Shown: positions 37,312 to 46,560 of the stretch, one piece after another
How positions within the stretch are numbered: the first letter of the stretch is position 1
Layout of the letters: every line of letters starts with the position of its first letter
Source: Bacteroidales bacterium
Lineage (GTDB): Bacteria; Bacteroidota; Bacteroidia; Bacteroidales; GCA-2748055
Assembly (NCBI GenBank): GCA_029210725.1
Contig: JARGFM010000017.1
Span: forward strand, 22,044 to 86,043
Length of the DNA: 64,000 bases
Reading direction: 5' to 3'
Program-made: the position numbers and the translations under genes
The notes under the pieces: model-generated
Told to the model about the DNA's origin: nothing
What the model saw: only the letters and a program-made list of their open reading frames with translations
Databases searched by the model: none

Positions 37312-37826
37312 AAGCGGTGAAAATCCCCGGCAGCGTAGTGTTTTCGGGCAATCTCCGGAACCAGGAAGTTTTCGGCTTTCAGGTCATCCACGTAGAGTTT
37401 GCGGCACTCCATCACCAGCCGGGCCTCCCGGAAGAAGACATTCCCGCTTTCCGTAGCCACGGGAGTCAGTCCGGTCTCGGCGGCCTTATCATGGTCGCGG
37501 CCCGAGCGGGAACCGCAGAACTGCAGGGCCTTACGGTATTCCTCGGTAAAAAAGCTCAGGGTGAAGTAGCTGTATTTCTCGGCAAATTCGAAGGTGTAGC
37601 GTTGGGGGCGTATCCACCCGATGGCCACCGGCAGGTTCCACATGATGCCCATATGGCCCCAGCTGGCGGTCATGGTGTTGTAGTCCTCCGGGGTGCCGGC
37701 GGTAATCAGCATCCAGTCCTTATCCAGCAGTTTGAATACGTTGTCGGTGATCTCTGTGGGTTTGATGGCTGAAAAATCTTGCATGAATTTGTCTGTTTTT
37801 CCTGGAAGGGATTTGGTTTTATTCAT
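37275..37826 (-). CDS. Flavin reductase-like FMN-binding protein
   Basis: A split-barrel flavoprotein of 183 residues. The family pattern is visible in DWMLITAGTPEDYNTMTASWGHMGIMWNLPVAIGWIRPQRYTFEFAE and YFTLSFF. The start ATG at 37826 overlaps the lnt stop as ATGA; an internal ATG 14 codons later gives the usual family N-terminus. Such proteins use reduced pyridine nucleotides to reduce FMN or act on small molecules; substrate not predictable. Confidence 0.88.
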   Translation of the reverse strand: MNKTKSLPGKTDKFMQDFSAIKPTEITDNVFKLLDKDWMLITAGTPEDYNTMTASWGHMGIMWNLPVAIGWIRPQRYTFEFAEKYSYFTLSFFTEEYRKALQFCGSRSGRDHDKAAETGLTPVATESGNVFFREARLVMECRKLYVDDLKAENFLVPEIARKHYAAGDFHRFYMGEITGVLRR

Positions 37827-39475
37827 TTTTTAATATACCGGAACACAAAGCTGTAGAGCAGCAGGATCACGGTCAGCAGGACCGCAATGCGTCCCAGGTA
37901 GTCGCCGTGCTTTACATAGAAGGTCAGCCGGTCGTTTTTGTTGAGGGTGCCGCGAAGGCCCGAGCGCTCCCACCATCCGATGCGGGCCAGTTCCACGCCC
38001 CGCTGGTCGATCAGCGAGCTGATGCCGGTATTGGCACTGCGGGCTACGCTGCGGCGGGTTTCGATGGCCCTCAGGCGGGCATAGCTGTTGTGCTGGCGGT
38101 GGCCCGGAGTGTTTTTCCACCAGCCGTCGTTGGTAATAATAAAGAGGAAATGGGCGCCCGCCTCACTCACGTAGTCGGTCACATATTCGCCAAATACCGA
38201 CTCCCAGCAAATGACCGGGGCCACCCGGGTACCGTCCCGGGGGGAGGCAAAGGTCTCCCGGAACTCCTGGGTGCCATTGCCCCGCATGGTCCCTCCCAGC
38301 TCCACCACCAGATTCTCCAGGAAACTTAGCAGCTCCTTGTGAGGCATTTTTTCGACCCCGGTGACCAGCATGGACTTGTGATACACGGGAATCTCCCCGC
38401 TGGCATCCAGCTGGAAGGCCGAGTTAAAATAGTCCCAGCGGTCGGGCCCCTGGCGGTAGGGCCGGCTGGTGGAGGTGAATTCCGAGGGCTCCTTGTAAAG
38501 CTTGTAGGTGCTGGCCCCGATCACCAGCTTGGCTTTCGGATAATCTTTCAGGAAAGCCTGCAGCTTCCGGACCTCGGGATGCTGGTCGATCAGTGATAAC
38601 CACAGGCCCGGACTGTTAATAAAGGTCTCCGGGCCAATGATATATTCGGTCTCCGCGGTCACCAGCGAATCGGCAATTTGCAGCAGGAATTCGGTTTGCT
38701 GCTCCTGCGGAATGGCCCCGAACTTCTCAAAGGGATCAATATTGGGTTGCAGCACCACCATCTCGTAGGGGTCCTCCATCTCCTCGTAACTCAGGAAACG
38801 AACCAGGGAGATAAGCATGGGGATGACCAGCAGTCCCAGTACCCAGCCGATCCGGGTTCGGTTGGCCGCTATCGAGGCTTTGACTCCCGAAGAGCCTCTG
38901 GTACCCAAAGTGCGTTTGGCCAGCCAGCCCTTCACCAGTTTAAAGAAAAAAACATTCATCAACAGCACCCAGAGCGATCCTCCCAGGGCCCCGGTCCACT
39001 CGTACCACTGGATCAGAACTACGTCATTGGCAAATCCGTTCCCCAGCACCAGCCAGGGAAAGTTGACCTGGGCCCTCAAATACAGAAATTCGAAGGCCAG
39101 CCAGAAGACCACAAAGGCGGCATAGCCCAGCCGGTCGCCCAGCTTTCTGCGCACCCGGTGAAACAGCAGGAAGGTCAGCGTCATGTAACCGCCATTGACG
39201 ATCACCGAGGCCACGATACCGGTCCAGGTGGCCCAGTAGACCCACCAGGTGGTCAGGATCACAAACAGCCCAAAGGCGAGCATGGCATATCCCGTGACCG
39301 AGCCTTTGCGGTCTTTCCGGGCGTGCTTTGCCTTCCGTTTTGCGATCTCCTCCTCCACAAAGAGCAGCGGCACAAAGCCCACCATCAGATAAAAACCGGT
39401 CCCCCAGCGAAAGAAGGGAAAGGAGAGCAGGAGGGCCGACAGCAGGGCCAGCAGGAGCAAACGGGAACGTTTCAT
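37823..39475 (-). CDS. lnt: Apolipoprotein N-acyltransferase
   Basis: The last enzyme of lipoprotein maturation, in the inner membrane. Six or so N-terminal membrane helices (residues 5-215) are followed by a carbon-nitrogen hydrolase domain (about 240-500) with the Glu of IIGPETF, the Lys of YHKSML and the nucleophile Cys of PVICWESVFG. A last membrane helix closes the protein (530-547). It is translationally coupled to the flavin reductase gene. Consistent with the lipoproteins in this window. Confidence 0.93.
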   Translation of the reverse strand: MKRSRLLLLALLSALLLSFPFFRWGTGFYLMVGFVPLLFVEEEIAKRKAKHARKDRKGSVTGYAMLAFGLFVILTTWWVYWATWTGIVASVIVNGGYMTLTFLLFHRVRRKLGDRLGYAAFVVFWLAFEFLYLRAQVNFPWLVLGNGFANDVVLIQWYEWTGALGGSLWVLLMNVFFFKLVKGWLAKRTLGTRGSSGVKASIAANRTRIGWVLGLLVIPMLISLVRFLSYEEMEDPYEMVVLQPNIDPFEKFGAIPQEQQTEFLLQIADSLVTAETEYIIGPETFINSPGLWLSLIDQHPEVRKLQAFLKDYPKAKLVIGASTYKLYKEPSEFTSTSRPYRQGPDRWDYFNSAFQLDASGEIPVYHKSMLVTGVEKMPHKELLSFLENLVVELGGTMRGNGTQEFRETFASPRDGTRVAPVICWESVFGEYVTDYVSEAGAHFLFIITNDGWWKNTPGHRQHNSYARLRAIETRRSVARSANTGISSLIDQRGVELARIGWWERSGLRGTLNKNDRLTFYVKHGDYLGRIAVLLTVILLLYSFVFRYIKK

Positions 39476-39521
39476 GAAATGGGCTGCTTTAATAGATTCA
39501 TGCGTAAAGATAAACTTTCTC

Positions 39522-39529
39522 TATCTTTG
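39522..39529 (+). promoter_or_regulatory. -7 box TATCTTTG for the acyltransferase gene
   Basis: A perfect TAnnTTTG match 106 bp before the TTG start at 39635. The leader between holds two diverged copies of a roughly 19-bp GC-rich unit (39562-39603). Confidence 0.45.
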
Positions 39530-39634
39530 TAACACATTCTGGGTGTATGCCGGGGGCGAATCTTAGGCTTCAGCAATAAATCCCGGGCTCCGGCGATAAA
39601 CCCTTGGCACCAACTTTATATTAAAACTACGAGA

Positions 39635-41440
39635 TTGAAACTGGTCGAAACAGACGAATTTATTAAAGCCGCGCGTCTGAAAAGAGGGATGGGAGGCGCA
39701 AGTGCCGCAAAGGTGCTGATGACTGTGCTGCGTATTAACAAGCTGAACAAGCTTTATGAGGAGATCAGTCACCTCAGGGGCATGGACTTCATCGATGCAC
39801 TCATCGACAGGTTGAAACTGGACTATGAGATCAGCGGGGAGGAGCTGGCCAAGTTTCCCAAAACCGGGGCCTTTATCACCGTTTCCAACCATCCCTTCGG
39901 GGGGATCGACGGGATGCTGCTGGTGAAGGTCCTTTCGGCGGTACGTCCCGACATCAAGGTGATGTCCAACTTTGTGCTCAACAAGATCGAACCGGTGTCG
40001 GAATATATGCTGCCGGTGAATCCCTTTGAACGCAGAAAGGAGGCCAAATCCAGCCTGGGCGGCGTGAAGATGGCTCTCGAGCAGCTGCAGAGCGGGGGAG
40101 TGCTGGGGATGTTCCCGGCAGGAGAAGTGTCCAGCTACAACGAAGATAATTACGGGATCAGCGACCGGGAATGGCAGTACCCGGCCATGAAGATGATCAA
40201 GAAGGCAGAGGTTCCGGTGGTTCCGGTCTATTTCCAGGGTTCCAACTCCCGGCTCTTCCATATCCTTGGGCTCATCCACCCCTCCCTGCGTACCGTTCGC
40301 CTTCCTGCCGAAGTATTTAATAAGAAACACAAAAAGATCCGGATCCGCATAGGAAATCCGGTAAGCGTAAAGGAGCAGGAGAGTTTTACCGATATCAGCA
40401 CCTATGGGCGCTACCTGCGGGCCAAAACCTACGCCCTGGGTTCGGTCCTGGAAGTGAAAAAGTTCTTCAGGCCCCGCATCAACCGGAACAAAAAGCCCGA
40501 GGCCATTGCCGAAGCCATCCCCGCAGGGCTCATCCTGGATGAAATCGAGAAGATCCGCGAGGAATATTCCCTCTTTTCCAGCGATCAGTTTGATGTATTC
40601 TGCACCCCCAGTACGGAGATCCCGCAGATCATGCAGGAGCTGGGCAGGCTCCGGGAGATCACTTTCCGCGAGGTGGGCGAGGGAACCAACCGCTCCGTGG
40701 ACCTGGATGAGTACGACCTCTACTACAACCAGCTCTTTGTCTGGGATAACCAGGAAAACAAGATTGTCGGGGCCTACCGGGTGGGAAAGGGCGAGGAGAT
40801 CCTGCGGCGTTACGGGGTCAAGGGCTTCTACCTGCAGAGCCTCTTCCGGATGAACCGCCGTTTCCATCCCACACTCAGGCAGTCGCTGGAGCTGGGGCGT
40901 TCCTTTATCATCAAGGAGTACCAGCGCCGGCCCATGCCGCTCTTCCTGCTCTGGAAAGGGATCCTTTACTTCCTGCTGAAGCACAGCGAGTACCGCTACC
41001 TGATCGGTCCGGTCAGTATCAGCAACTACTTCTCGCAGTTTTCACGCGGACTTATCATGCAGTATATCCGTGCCCATCACTTCGACCGGAAGCTTGCGCG
41101 TTATGTGAGGCCACGTACCCGCTACAATGTCCCCGGTTTCAACGTGGACGAGGAGGTCATCCTGGAGAACACCGACGATTTGAACAAGTTTGACCGTTTA
41201 ATCAAAGAGGTGGAGCCCAACGACTATTCCATGCCCATCCTGCTCAAGCGCTACCTGAAACTCAACGGACGCATCATCGGCTTCAACCTGGATCCCAAGT
41301 TTAACGATGCCCTTGACGGCTTGCTGGTGCTCGACCTGTATGATGTGCCCATGGAGACCATTGCCTCTCTCTCCAAAGAGATCAACGACGATTCCATCCT
41401 GGAGCGTTTCATGGCCGGGAAAAATGATCCTCTCCTGTAA
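39635..41440 (+). CDS. OlsF-like bifunctional acyltransferase for aminolipid synthesis
   Basis: Two acyltransferases are joined in 601 residues. The N-terminal half is a PlsC-like O-acyltransferase (about residues 40-290: VSNHPFGGIDGM with the catalytic His/Asp, MFPAGEVSS). The C-terminal half is a GNAT/OlsB-like N-acyltransferase (about 300-590: FREVGEGTNRSVDLDEYD, NKIVGAYRVGKGEEIL). Fusions of this type make ornithine or glycine lipids; which amino acid is used here is unknown. The frame opens at TTG 39635, with no in-frame ATG before codon 19, and no Shine-Dalgarno sequence. It is divergent from lnt. Confidence 0.85.
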   Translation: MKLVETDEFIKAARLKRGMGGASAAKVLMTVLRINKLNKLYEEISHLRGMDFIDALIDRLKLDYEISGEELAKFPKTGAFITVSNHPFGGIDGMLLVKVLSAVRPDIKVMSNFVLNKIEPVSEYMLPVNPFERRKEAKSSLGGVKMALEQLQSGGVLGMFPAGEVSSYNEDNYGISDREWQYPAMKMIKKAEVPVVPVYFQGSNSRLFHILGLIHPSLRTVRLPAEVFNKKHKKIRIRIGNPVSVKEQESFTDISTYGRYLRAKTYALGSVLEVKKFFRPRINRNKKPEAIAEAIPAGLILDEIEKIREEYSLFSSDQFDVFCTPSTEIPQIMQELGRLREITFREVGEGTNRSVDLDEYDLYYNQLFVWDNQENKIVGAYRVGKGEEILRRYGVKGFYLQSLFRMNRRFHPTLRQSLELGRSFIIKEYQRRPMPLFLLWKGILYFLLKHSEYRYLIGPVSISNYFSQFSRGLIMQYIRAHHFDRKLARYVRPRTRYNVPGFNVDEEVILENTDDLNKFDRLIKEVEPNDYSMPILLKRYLKLNGRIIGFNLDPKFNDALDGLLVLDLYDVPMETIASLSKEINDDSILERFMAGKNDPLL

Positions 41441-41501
41441 TTCAGCTTTGATTTATCCGCTTTTTTGGCTTATTTGCGTCTTCATTTAATCCCGTTTTTT
41501 C

Positions 41502-42758
41502 ATGCGAACATGGATCCCCCTGCTGGTCACAGTCCTGGTTCTTACAGGCTGTGCCGATTCTGAAACCAGACTGGTAAAAAAAGCCGCCCGTATTCATGAG
41601 GCGGCTTATACGGTTGACAGCCATACCGACACCCCCCTGCGGCTGAACCGGATGGGTTACGATTTTGGAGTGCGGAACGATCCCCGCGAGACCCGCAGCA
41701 AGATCGACCTGCCCAGGATGAAGGAGGGCGGCATGGACGGGATCTGGTTCGCCGTCTTTGTGGGGCAGGGCGAGCGCAGCCCGGAAGGCAACCGGAGGGC
41801 CATGGAAGAGGCCCTGGAGATCACGAAGCAGATCTACCAAACCGTGGAAAAGTACCCGGCTGACCTGGAGGTGGCCACCCGCTCCGGCGATCTGGCCCGG
41901 ATCGCCAAAAAAGGGAAACATGCCATCTACATAGGCCTGGAGAACGGCTATCCCCTGGGCAACAGGCCCGAGCTGCTGGATCATTATTACCAGAAAGGGA
42001 TCCGCTATGTGACCCTGGTGCACAGCCAAAACAACGATCTTTGCGACTCGTCCACCGACAGCCTGGAACACGGCGGTCTCTCCCCCCTGGGCGAAGAAGT
42101 GGTGCTACGCATGAACGACCTGGGGATGCTGATTGATGTTTCGCACGCATCCGACAACACTTTTTACGATGTTCTGGAGAAGAGCCGTACCCCCGTCATT
42201 GCCTCCCACTCCTGTGCCCGGGAGCTATGCGACAATCCCCGGAACCTGAGCGATAAGATGCTGCTGAAGCTGAAGGAGAATGGCGGGGTGATCCAGCTGT
42301 GCATTCTAAGCGCCTATTTGAAAACGCCTGCTCCGAATCCGGAGCGCGACTCGGCCCGGGACGCGGTTCGGGAGAAGCACGGAGACTATAACCGGCTGGA
42401 TAATGCGGCCAGGGAGGCTTTTCTGGAAGACTGGTATGCCGTGAACAGGGAGTTCCCCCAGGAGCTGGCCACCGTGAGCGATGCGGTGGACCATATCGAC
42501 CATATCGTGGAACTGATCGGCATTGATCATGTGGGGATCGGCACCGATTTCGACGGGGGAGGGGGACTGGAAGACTGTTTTGATGTTAGCCAGATGGGGA
42601 ACATCACCCTGGAACTGGTACGCCGGGGCTACAGTGCGGAAGAGATTAAGAAGATCTGGGGCGGAAACCTCACCCGGGTATTTAAGGAAGTGGAGGCGGC
42701 CGCAATCCTCTCCGGGGAGGCCACCTCTGAGGCGGCCACCTCTGAGGCGGCCATATAA
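41502..42758 (+). CDS. Membrane dipeptidase (M19) lipoprotein
   Basis: A lipobox (VLVLTGC, Cys near residue 17) anchors an M19 renal-dipeptidase-like enzyme. The binuclear zinc ligands are visible: HTD in VDSHTDTP, Glu in YIGLENG, His in DVSHASD and in IASHSCARELC, and Asp in GTDFDGGG. It hydrolyses dipeptides, possibly D-amino acid ones from peptidoglycan. The last residues (GEATSEAATSEAAI) come from a 15-bp tandem repeat reaching the stop codon. Confidence 0.94.
   Translation: MRTWIPLLVTVLVLTGCADSETRLVKKAARIHEAAYTVDSHTDTPLRLNRMGYDFGVRNDPRETRSKIDLPRMKEGGMDGIWFAVFVGQGERSPEGNRRAMEEALEITKQIYQTVEKYPADLEVATRSGDLARIAKKGKHAIYIGLENGYPLGNRPELLDHYYQKGIRYVTLVHSQNNDLCDSSTDSLEHGGLSPLGEEVVLRMNDLGMLIDVSHASDNTFYDVLEKSRTPVIASHSCARELCDNPRNLSDKMLLKLKENGGVIQLCILSAYLKTPAPNPERDSARDAVREKHGDYNRLDNAAREAFLEDWYAVNREFPQELATVSDAVDHIDHIVELIGIDHVGIGTDFDGGGGLEDCFDVSQMGNITLELVRRGYSAEEIKKIWGGNLTRVFKEVEAAAILSGEATSEAATSEAAI
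42719..42756 (+). repeat. 15-bp array at the 3' end of the dipeptidase gene
   Basis: Two perfect copies of GGCCACCTCTGAGGC (42719-42733, 42734-42748) and a partial third run into the stop codon, adding a Ser-Glu-Ala repeat to the C-terminus. Confidence 0.9.
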
Positions 42759-42782
42759 CCGGGTTTTAATGCATAAAGAGTT

Positions 42783-43427
42783 GTGAAACGCCGGATCTAC
42801 ATACTGATTTTTTTAGTCATTCTGCTAGTCCTGGCCGTGGGAGGCTGCCGGAAGGCGGGCACCTGGCTGGTGAAAGAAGATATTCCCCGGCAGGCCGATG
42901 TGATGGTGATGCTCACGGGTCGTATTGCAGACCGGGTATTGAAGGTGGCGGACCTGTACAAGGACCAGGTAGCCGCTAAGGTGTGGATTGTCAGGGAAGA
43001 TATGGGAGCCGACAGGGAGCTCGAAAAGCGGGGTGTAGAGTTAATCAGGGAAAGTACCCGGGCACGGAATGCCCTGGTGGTCCTGGGAATTCCGCCTGAG
43101 AATATCCTGATCCTGCCTGGCGATGCCTCTTCCACGCAAATGGAAGCTCAGATTATCAGGGATTTCCTGCAAACACAAAACGGTGTCGGCAGCGTGCTGC
43201 TGGTTACATCAAGTTCGCACACCCGCCGGGCCTACCAAATTTTCAAAGCGGCATTCAGATCCATGGAAAATGAGCCGGAACTGTTTTGCAGTCCCAGCAG
43301 CTACTCCGGATTTAATTCCGGGAATTGGTGGAAAAGCCGCGAAGACATTCAGGAAGTGGTATTTGAGTACCTGAAAATGGCCAATTTCTTTTTATTCGAA
43401 AAAAGGAAACTCAGGATTCAGGAATAA
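42783..43427 (+). CDS. YdcF/SanA-like DUF218 protein
   Basis: One N-terminal membrane helix (about residues 5-21, possible lipobox GGC) precedes a DUF218 domain with VMVMLTGRIADRVLKVADLYK, STQMEAQIIRDFL and VLLVTSSSHTRRAYQIF. These periplasmic proteins are linked to envelope and peptidoglycan metabolism; the activity is not settled. The start is GTG 42783, 24 bp after the dipeptidase stop, so the two are likely cotranscribed. Confidence 0.85.
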   Translation: MKRRIYILIFLVILLVLAVGGCRKAGTWLVKEDIPRQADVMVMLTGRIADRVLKVADLYKDQVAAKVWIVREDMGADRELEKRGVELIRESTRARNALVVLGIPPENILILPGDASSTQMEAQIIRDFLQTQNGVGSVLLVTSSSHTRRAYQIFKAAFRSMENEPELFCSPSSYSGFNSGNWWKSREDIQEVVFEYLKMANFFLFEKRKLRIQE

Positions 43428-43550
43428 ACAAGCAGGCAGTATTAAAAGTTGCTTTTTCTTCTTTGCCGGCCTGAAATGGTCGCTCTACCTTCAGGCAGTC
43501 TCACTATTCTCAGGGTTTTTCTTGATTGCTATGAGCAAATTATGAATACA

Positions 43551-43788
43551 GGGTAGTCTGTTTTGGCAAAATCCGGGTGTAACAAAGGGGTTACATTTTT
43601 CAAATTTGTTACATTTCAGTTTTTATCCAAATATTTTGACATCTTTATAAGGTATTGAAATACAATATTATACAATTATTTTAGAAATGGGAAAATTAGA
43701 ATTGCATGTCTGATACTTGTTGAGAAGTTGCAACTCTGTTACATGCAAAAAACCCGAAAAGAGGGTATGCTCTGTTCGCCAGCTTTGA
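43551..43788 (-). repeat. Copy B of the 238-bp dispersed intergenic element
   Basis: Reverse complement of copy A (3389-3625). The 211-bp core 43551-43761 aligns gap-free with about 19 differences, clustered in the middle (around 43640-43660), while the two ends are almost identical. It lies downstream of sod in the sod reading direction, as copy A lies downstream of gltA. Confidence 0.85.
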
Positions 43789-43831
43789 AGGCTATACTCG
43801 TAAGTAAAGCTGCAAATATTAGCTGAGCTGA

Positions 43832-43920
43832 GCTCGCAAGCCCTGTCTGAGCTCGCAAGCCCTGTCTGAGCTCGCAAGCCCTGTCTGAGCTCGCAAGCCC
43901 TGTCTGAGCTCGCAAGCCCG
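43832..43920 (-). repeat. 19-bp tandem array downstream of sod
   Basis: Four perfect copies of GCTCGCAAGCCCTGTCTGA (43832-43907, plus-strand reading) and two thirds of a fifth, between the sod hairpin and copy B of the dispersed element. The 19-bp period is not a multiple of three, which fits noncoding DNA. With copy B it fills most of the 43428-44018 gap. Confidence 0.95.
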
Positions 43921-43965
43921 GTTTACGTAATAAAGATTTTATGCGACGAGTGGGTACAAATGTAA

Positions 43966-43992
43966 GAGGCTGTACCTTTTGATACAGCCTCC
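43966..43992 (-). terminator. Hairpin after sod, twin of the eno hairpin
   Basis: On the minus strand a 9-10 bp stem with loop TCAAAAGG lies 27 bp after the sod stop. It matches the eno hairpin at 27 of 28 positions. The T tract after it is weak. Confidence 0.65.
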
Positions 43993-44018
43993 TTGTTAAC
44001 AAGTAACGATCAGTAAAT

Positions 44019-44618
44019 TTATTTGAAACGCCTGGCAACCTCTTCCCAGTTGATCACGTTCCAGAAGGCCTCAATATAGTCGGGCCTGCGATTCTGGTAG
44101 TTCAGGTAATAGGCATGTTCCCATACATCAATAGTGAGTACGGGGGTTCCTTTTACCTCGGTCAGGTCCATTAAGGGATTGTCCTGATTGGGCGTGGAGG
44201 ATACTTCCAGGGAGCCGTCGGCCTTTTTGACCAGCCAGGCCCAGCCGGAGCCAAAACGGGTGGCGGCGGCCGTACTGAATTTTGTTTTAAAATCTGCAAA
44301 GGATCCGAAAGCGCTGTGGATGGCTTCCAGCAGTTCACCGGCGGGCTCTCCGCCTCCGTTGGGACCCATCACGGACCAGTAAAGATTGTGGTTGTAAAAA
44401 CCGCCACCGTTGTTCCTGACAGCGACAGGATGTGCAGACATTCCGGCAAAGATATCTTCGATGGATTTGCCTTCCAGGGAAGTCCCCTCCACGGCTTTAT
44501 TCAGGTTGGCGGTATAAGCCGCATGATGCTTCGAATGGTGGATCTCCATGGTTCTGGCATCGATATGGGGCTCCAGTGCATTATAGTCGTAACTTAAATC
44601 GGGTAATTTGAATGACAT
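44019..44618 (-). CDS. sodB: Iron/manganese superoxide dismutase
   Basis: It dismutates superoxide in the cytoplasm. The metal ligands are recognisable: His in [12 protein letters not shown], His in [13 protein letters not shown], and Asp/His in [21 protein letters not shown]. The 199 residues fit a dimeric Fe/Mn enzyme; the metal cannot be decided from sequence alone here. The gene is monocistronic, with its own hairpin downstream. Confidence 0.96.
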   Translation of the reverse strand: MSFKLPDLSYDYNALEPHIDARTMEIHHSKHHAAYTANLNKAVEGTSLEGKSIEDIFAGMSAHPVAVRNNGGGFYNHNLYWSVMGPNGGGEPAGELLEAIHSAFGSFADFKTKFSTAAATRFGSGWAWLVKKADGSLEVSSTPNQDNPLMDLTEVKGTPVLTIDVWEHAYYLNYQNRRPDYIEAFWNVINWEEVARRFK

Positions 44619-44928
44619 TGTATCCGGGGTTTTAATGATTAAACATAATAACTATTCAGACTCAGTATAAATAACACGCCAGAGCGGGTTTTGTTCATAT
44701 TTTTTTTGCCTCCGGGTTCTGTTTGCCCGGCATCAGAATTCAATTTCTGCTGTGCAACATTCCGGAGGTAGCCCTTTTTATTTAAAACATGATAAAATCC
44801 ACATTTTTTGTAGGTTAAAAGCATTTTCTTGCCTTATTATCTGCTGTAGAATATGTGGCAGAATGAGCGGGAAGGAGGTATCTTAGCCGCCGGAAAAAGT
44901 GAGTCATTTTTAAAATAAACGGAAGATT
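44619..44928. other. Divergent intergenic region between sod and pruA
   Basis: This 310-bp AT-rich gap holds the promoters of sod (a near-consensus TATGTTTA on the minus strand about 35 bp before its ATG) and pruA. A short frame on the minus strand (44639-44824) has no coding signs. No other structure was seen. Confidence 0.4.
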
Positions 44929-46560
44929 ATGTCAAAAGGGTTTTTTAAAGTTCCTGTACCCGTGAACGAGCGGGTAAGAAACTATGCTCCGGGCACCAGG
45001 GAGCGCGCCGATTTAAAGAAGGAAATTGAAAGGCTGAGGTCACAGGTCCTGGACATCCCTATGATTATAGGAGGTAAGGAGGTCCGGACCGGCAAGCTGG
45101 TTTCCATTCATCCTCCCCACGAGACCAGTCACCTGCTTGGCCATTACCACAAGGGTGATGCCAGCCACGTGCAGATGGCCATTAAAGCTGCCCTGGAAGC
45201 TAAAGAAAAATGGGCAGCCCTGTCCTGGGAGCATCGCGCAGCGATCTTTCTCAAAGCAGCCGATCTGATCGCCGGACCCTACGGGGACACGGTGAATGCG
45301 GCCACCATGCTCGGCCAGTCGAAGAATGTCATGCAGGCCGAGATCGACAGTGCCTGCGAAATGGCCGATTTTCTGCGCTTCAATGTGAAGTACATGTGCG
45401 AGATCTACGAACAGCAGCCCATCTCCTCGGAAGGGATCTGGAACCGGGTGGAACAGCGTCCGCTGGAAGGATTTGTCTTTGCCCTCACCCCCTTCAATTT
45501 CACCTCCATAGCCGGCAACCTGCCCTCTGCACCAGCCATGATGGGAAATACCGTGGTATGGAAATGTTCCAATACCCAGGTTTATTCAGCCAAGGTACTG
45601 ATGGATGCCTTTATGGAGGCCGGAGTACCCGCCGGTGTGATCAACCTGATGTTTGTTTCCGGACCCGTTGCCGGAAACGAGATCTTCTCCCATGCCGACT
45701 TTGCCGGGATCCATTTCACCGGTTCCACCGAAGTTTTCCAGAACATATGGAAAACCATCGGGAACAACATTCACAAGTACAAATCATACCCGCGCATTGT
45801 GGGTGAAACCGGGGGGAAGGACTTTATTTTCGCCCATCCCACGGCCGACACCGAAGCGCTGGTTGTGGCCATGGTCCGCGGTGCCTTTGAGTATCAGGGA
45901 CAGAAATGTTCGGCAGCTTCCAGGGCCTATATACCGGAAAGCCTGTGGTCCGAGGTGAAAATGCAGATGGAGAATATGGTCCGGGGAATCAAAATGGGTC
46001 CGCCCGAAGACTTTATCAATTTCTTTAATGCCGTTATTGATGAAAGCACCTTTGAAAAACTGTCCGCTTATATCGACCGGGCCAAAAAAGATAAGGATGC
46101 GGATGTGATCATCGGGGGCGGCTATGATAAAACGGTAGGCTACTTTATTGAGCCGACCGTAATTCAGGCCCACGATCCAAAATACGTGACCATGGAAGAA
46201 GAGCTTTTCGGGCCCATCCTGACCATCTATGTCTATAAGGATGAGGAGATCGACGAAACCCTCGAGATACTGAATGACACTTCCATTTATGCGCTTACCG
46301 GAGCAATATTCTCCCAGGACCGCTACGTGATTGAAGATCTGACCAACAGGCTATCCGACTGTGCGGGCAACTTCTACATCAACGACAAGCCCACCGGTGC
46401 CGTGGTGGGTCAGCAGCCCTTCGGAGGAGCCCGCGGATCGGGAACCAACGACAAGGCAGGATCCATGATCAATTTGTTGCGCTGGGTGTCTCCCAGGACC
46501 ATCAAGGAGAACTTTGTTCCCCCGAAAGACTACCGCTACCCCTTTATGGAGGAGGAGTAG
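44929..46560 (+). CDS. pruA: L-glutamate gamma-semialdehyde (P5C) dehydrogenase
   Basis: It oxidises glutamate semialdehyde to glutamate in proline and arginine catabolism. The 543-residue aldehyde dehydrogenase matches the monofunctional P5C-dehydrogenase family: FALTPFNFTSIAGNLPSAPAMMGN, FTGSTEVF, catalytic Glu in VGETGGKDF, nucleophile Cys in YQGQKCSAASR, and PFGGARGSGTNDKAG near the C-terminus. The stop codon is part of an 18-bp repeat unit that is copied twice more downstream. Confidence 0.96.
   Translation: MSKGFFKVPVPVNERVRNYAPGTRERADLKKEIERLRSQVLDIPMIIGGKEVRTGKLVSIHPPHETSHLLGHYHKGDASHVQMAIKAALEAKEKWAALSWEHRAAIFLKAADLIAGPYGDTVNAATMLGQSKNVMQAEIDSACEMADFLRFNVKYMCEIYEQQPISSEGIWNRVEQRPLEGFVFALTPFNFTSIAGNLPSAPAMMGNTVVWKCSNTQVYSAKVLMDAFMEAGVPAGVINLMFVSGPVAGNEIFSHADFAGIHFTGSTEVFQNIWKTIGNNIHKYKSYPRIVGETGGKDFIFAHPTADTEALVVAMVRGAFEYQGQKCSAASRAYIPESLWSEVKMQMENMVRGIKMGPPEDFINFFNAVIDESTFEKLSAYIDRAKKDKDADVIIGGGYDKTVGYFIEPTVIQAHDPKYVTMEEELFGPILTIYVYKDEEIDETLEILNDTSIYALTGAIFSQDRYVIEDLTNRLSDCAGNFYINDKPTGAVVGQQPFGGARGSGTNDKAGSMINLLRWVSPRTIKENFVPPKDYRYPFMEEE

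Noticed and set aside
39563..40984. 473-codon open frame on the minus strand
   Set aside because: Antisense to the OlsF-like gene, no motif or signal peptide, shadow composition.
43739..44038. 99-codon minus-strand frame downstream of sod
   Set aside because: Built from the 19-bp array and the terminator hairpin; the 19-bp period shifts frame, and no family is recognisable.
44639..44824. 61-codon minus-strand frame between sod and pruA
   Set aside because: No start context, no signal peptide or motif, and AT-rich promoter DNA accounts for it.
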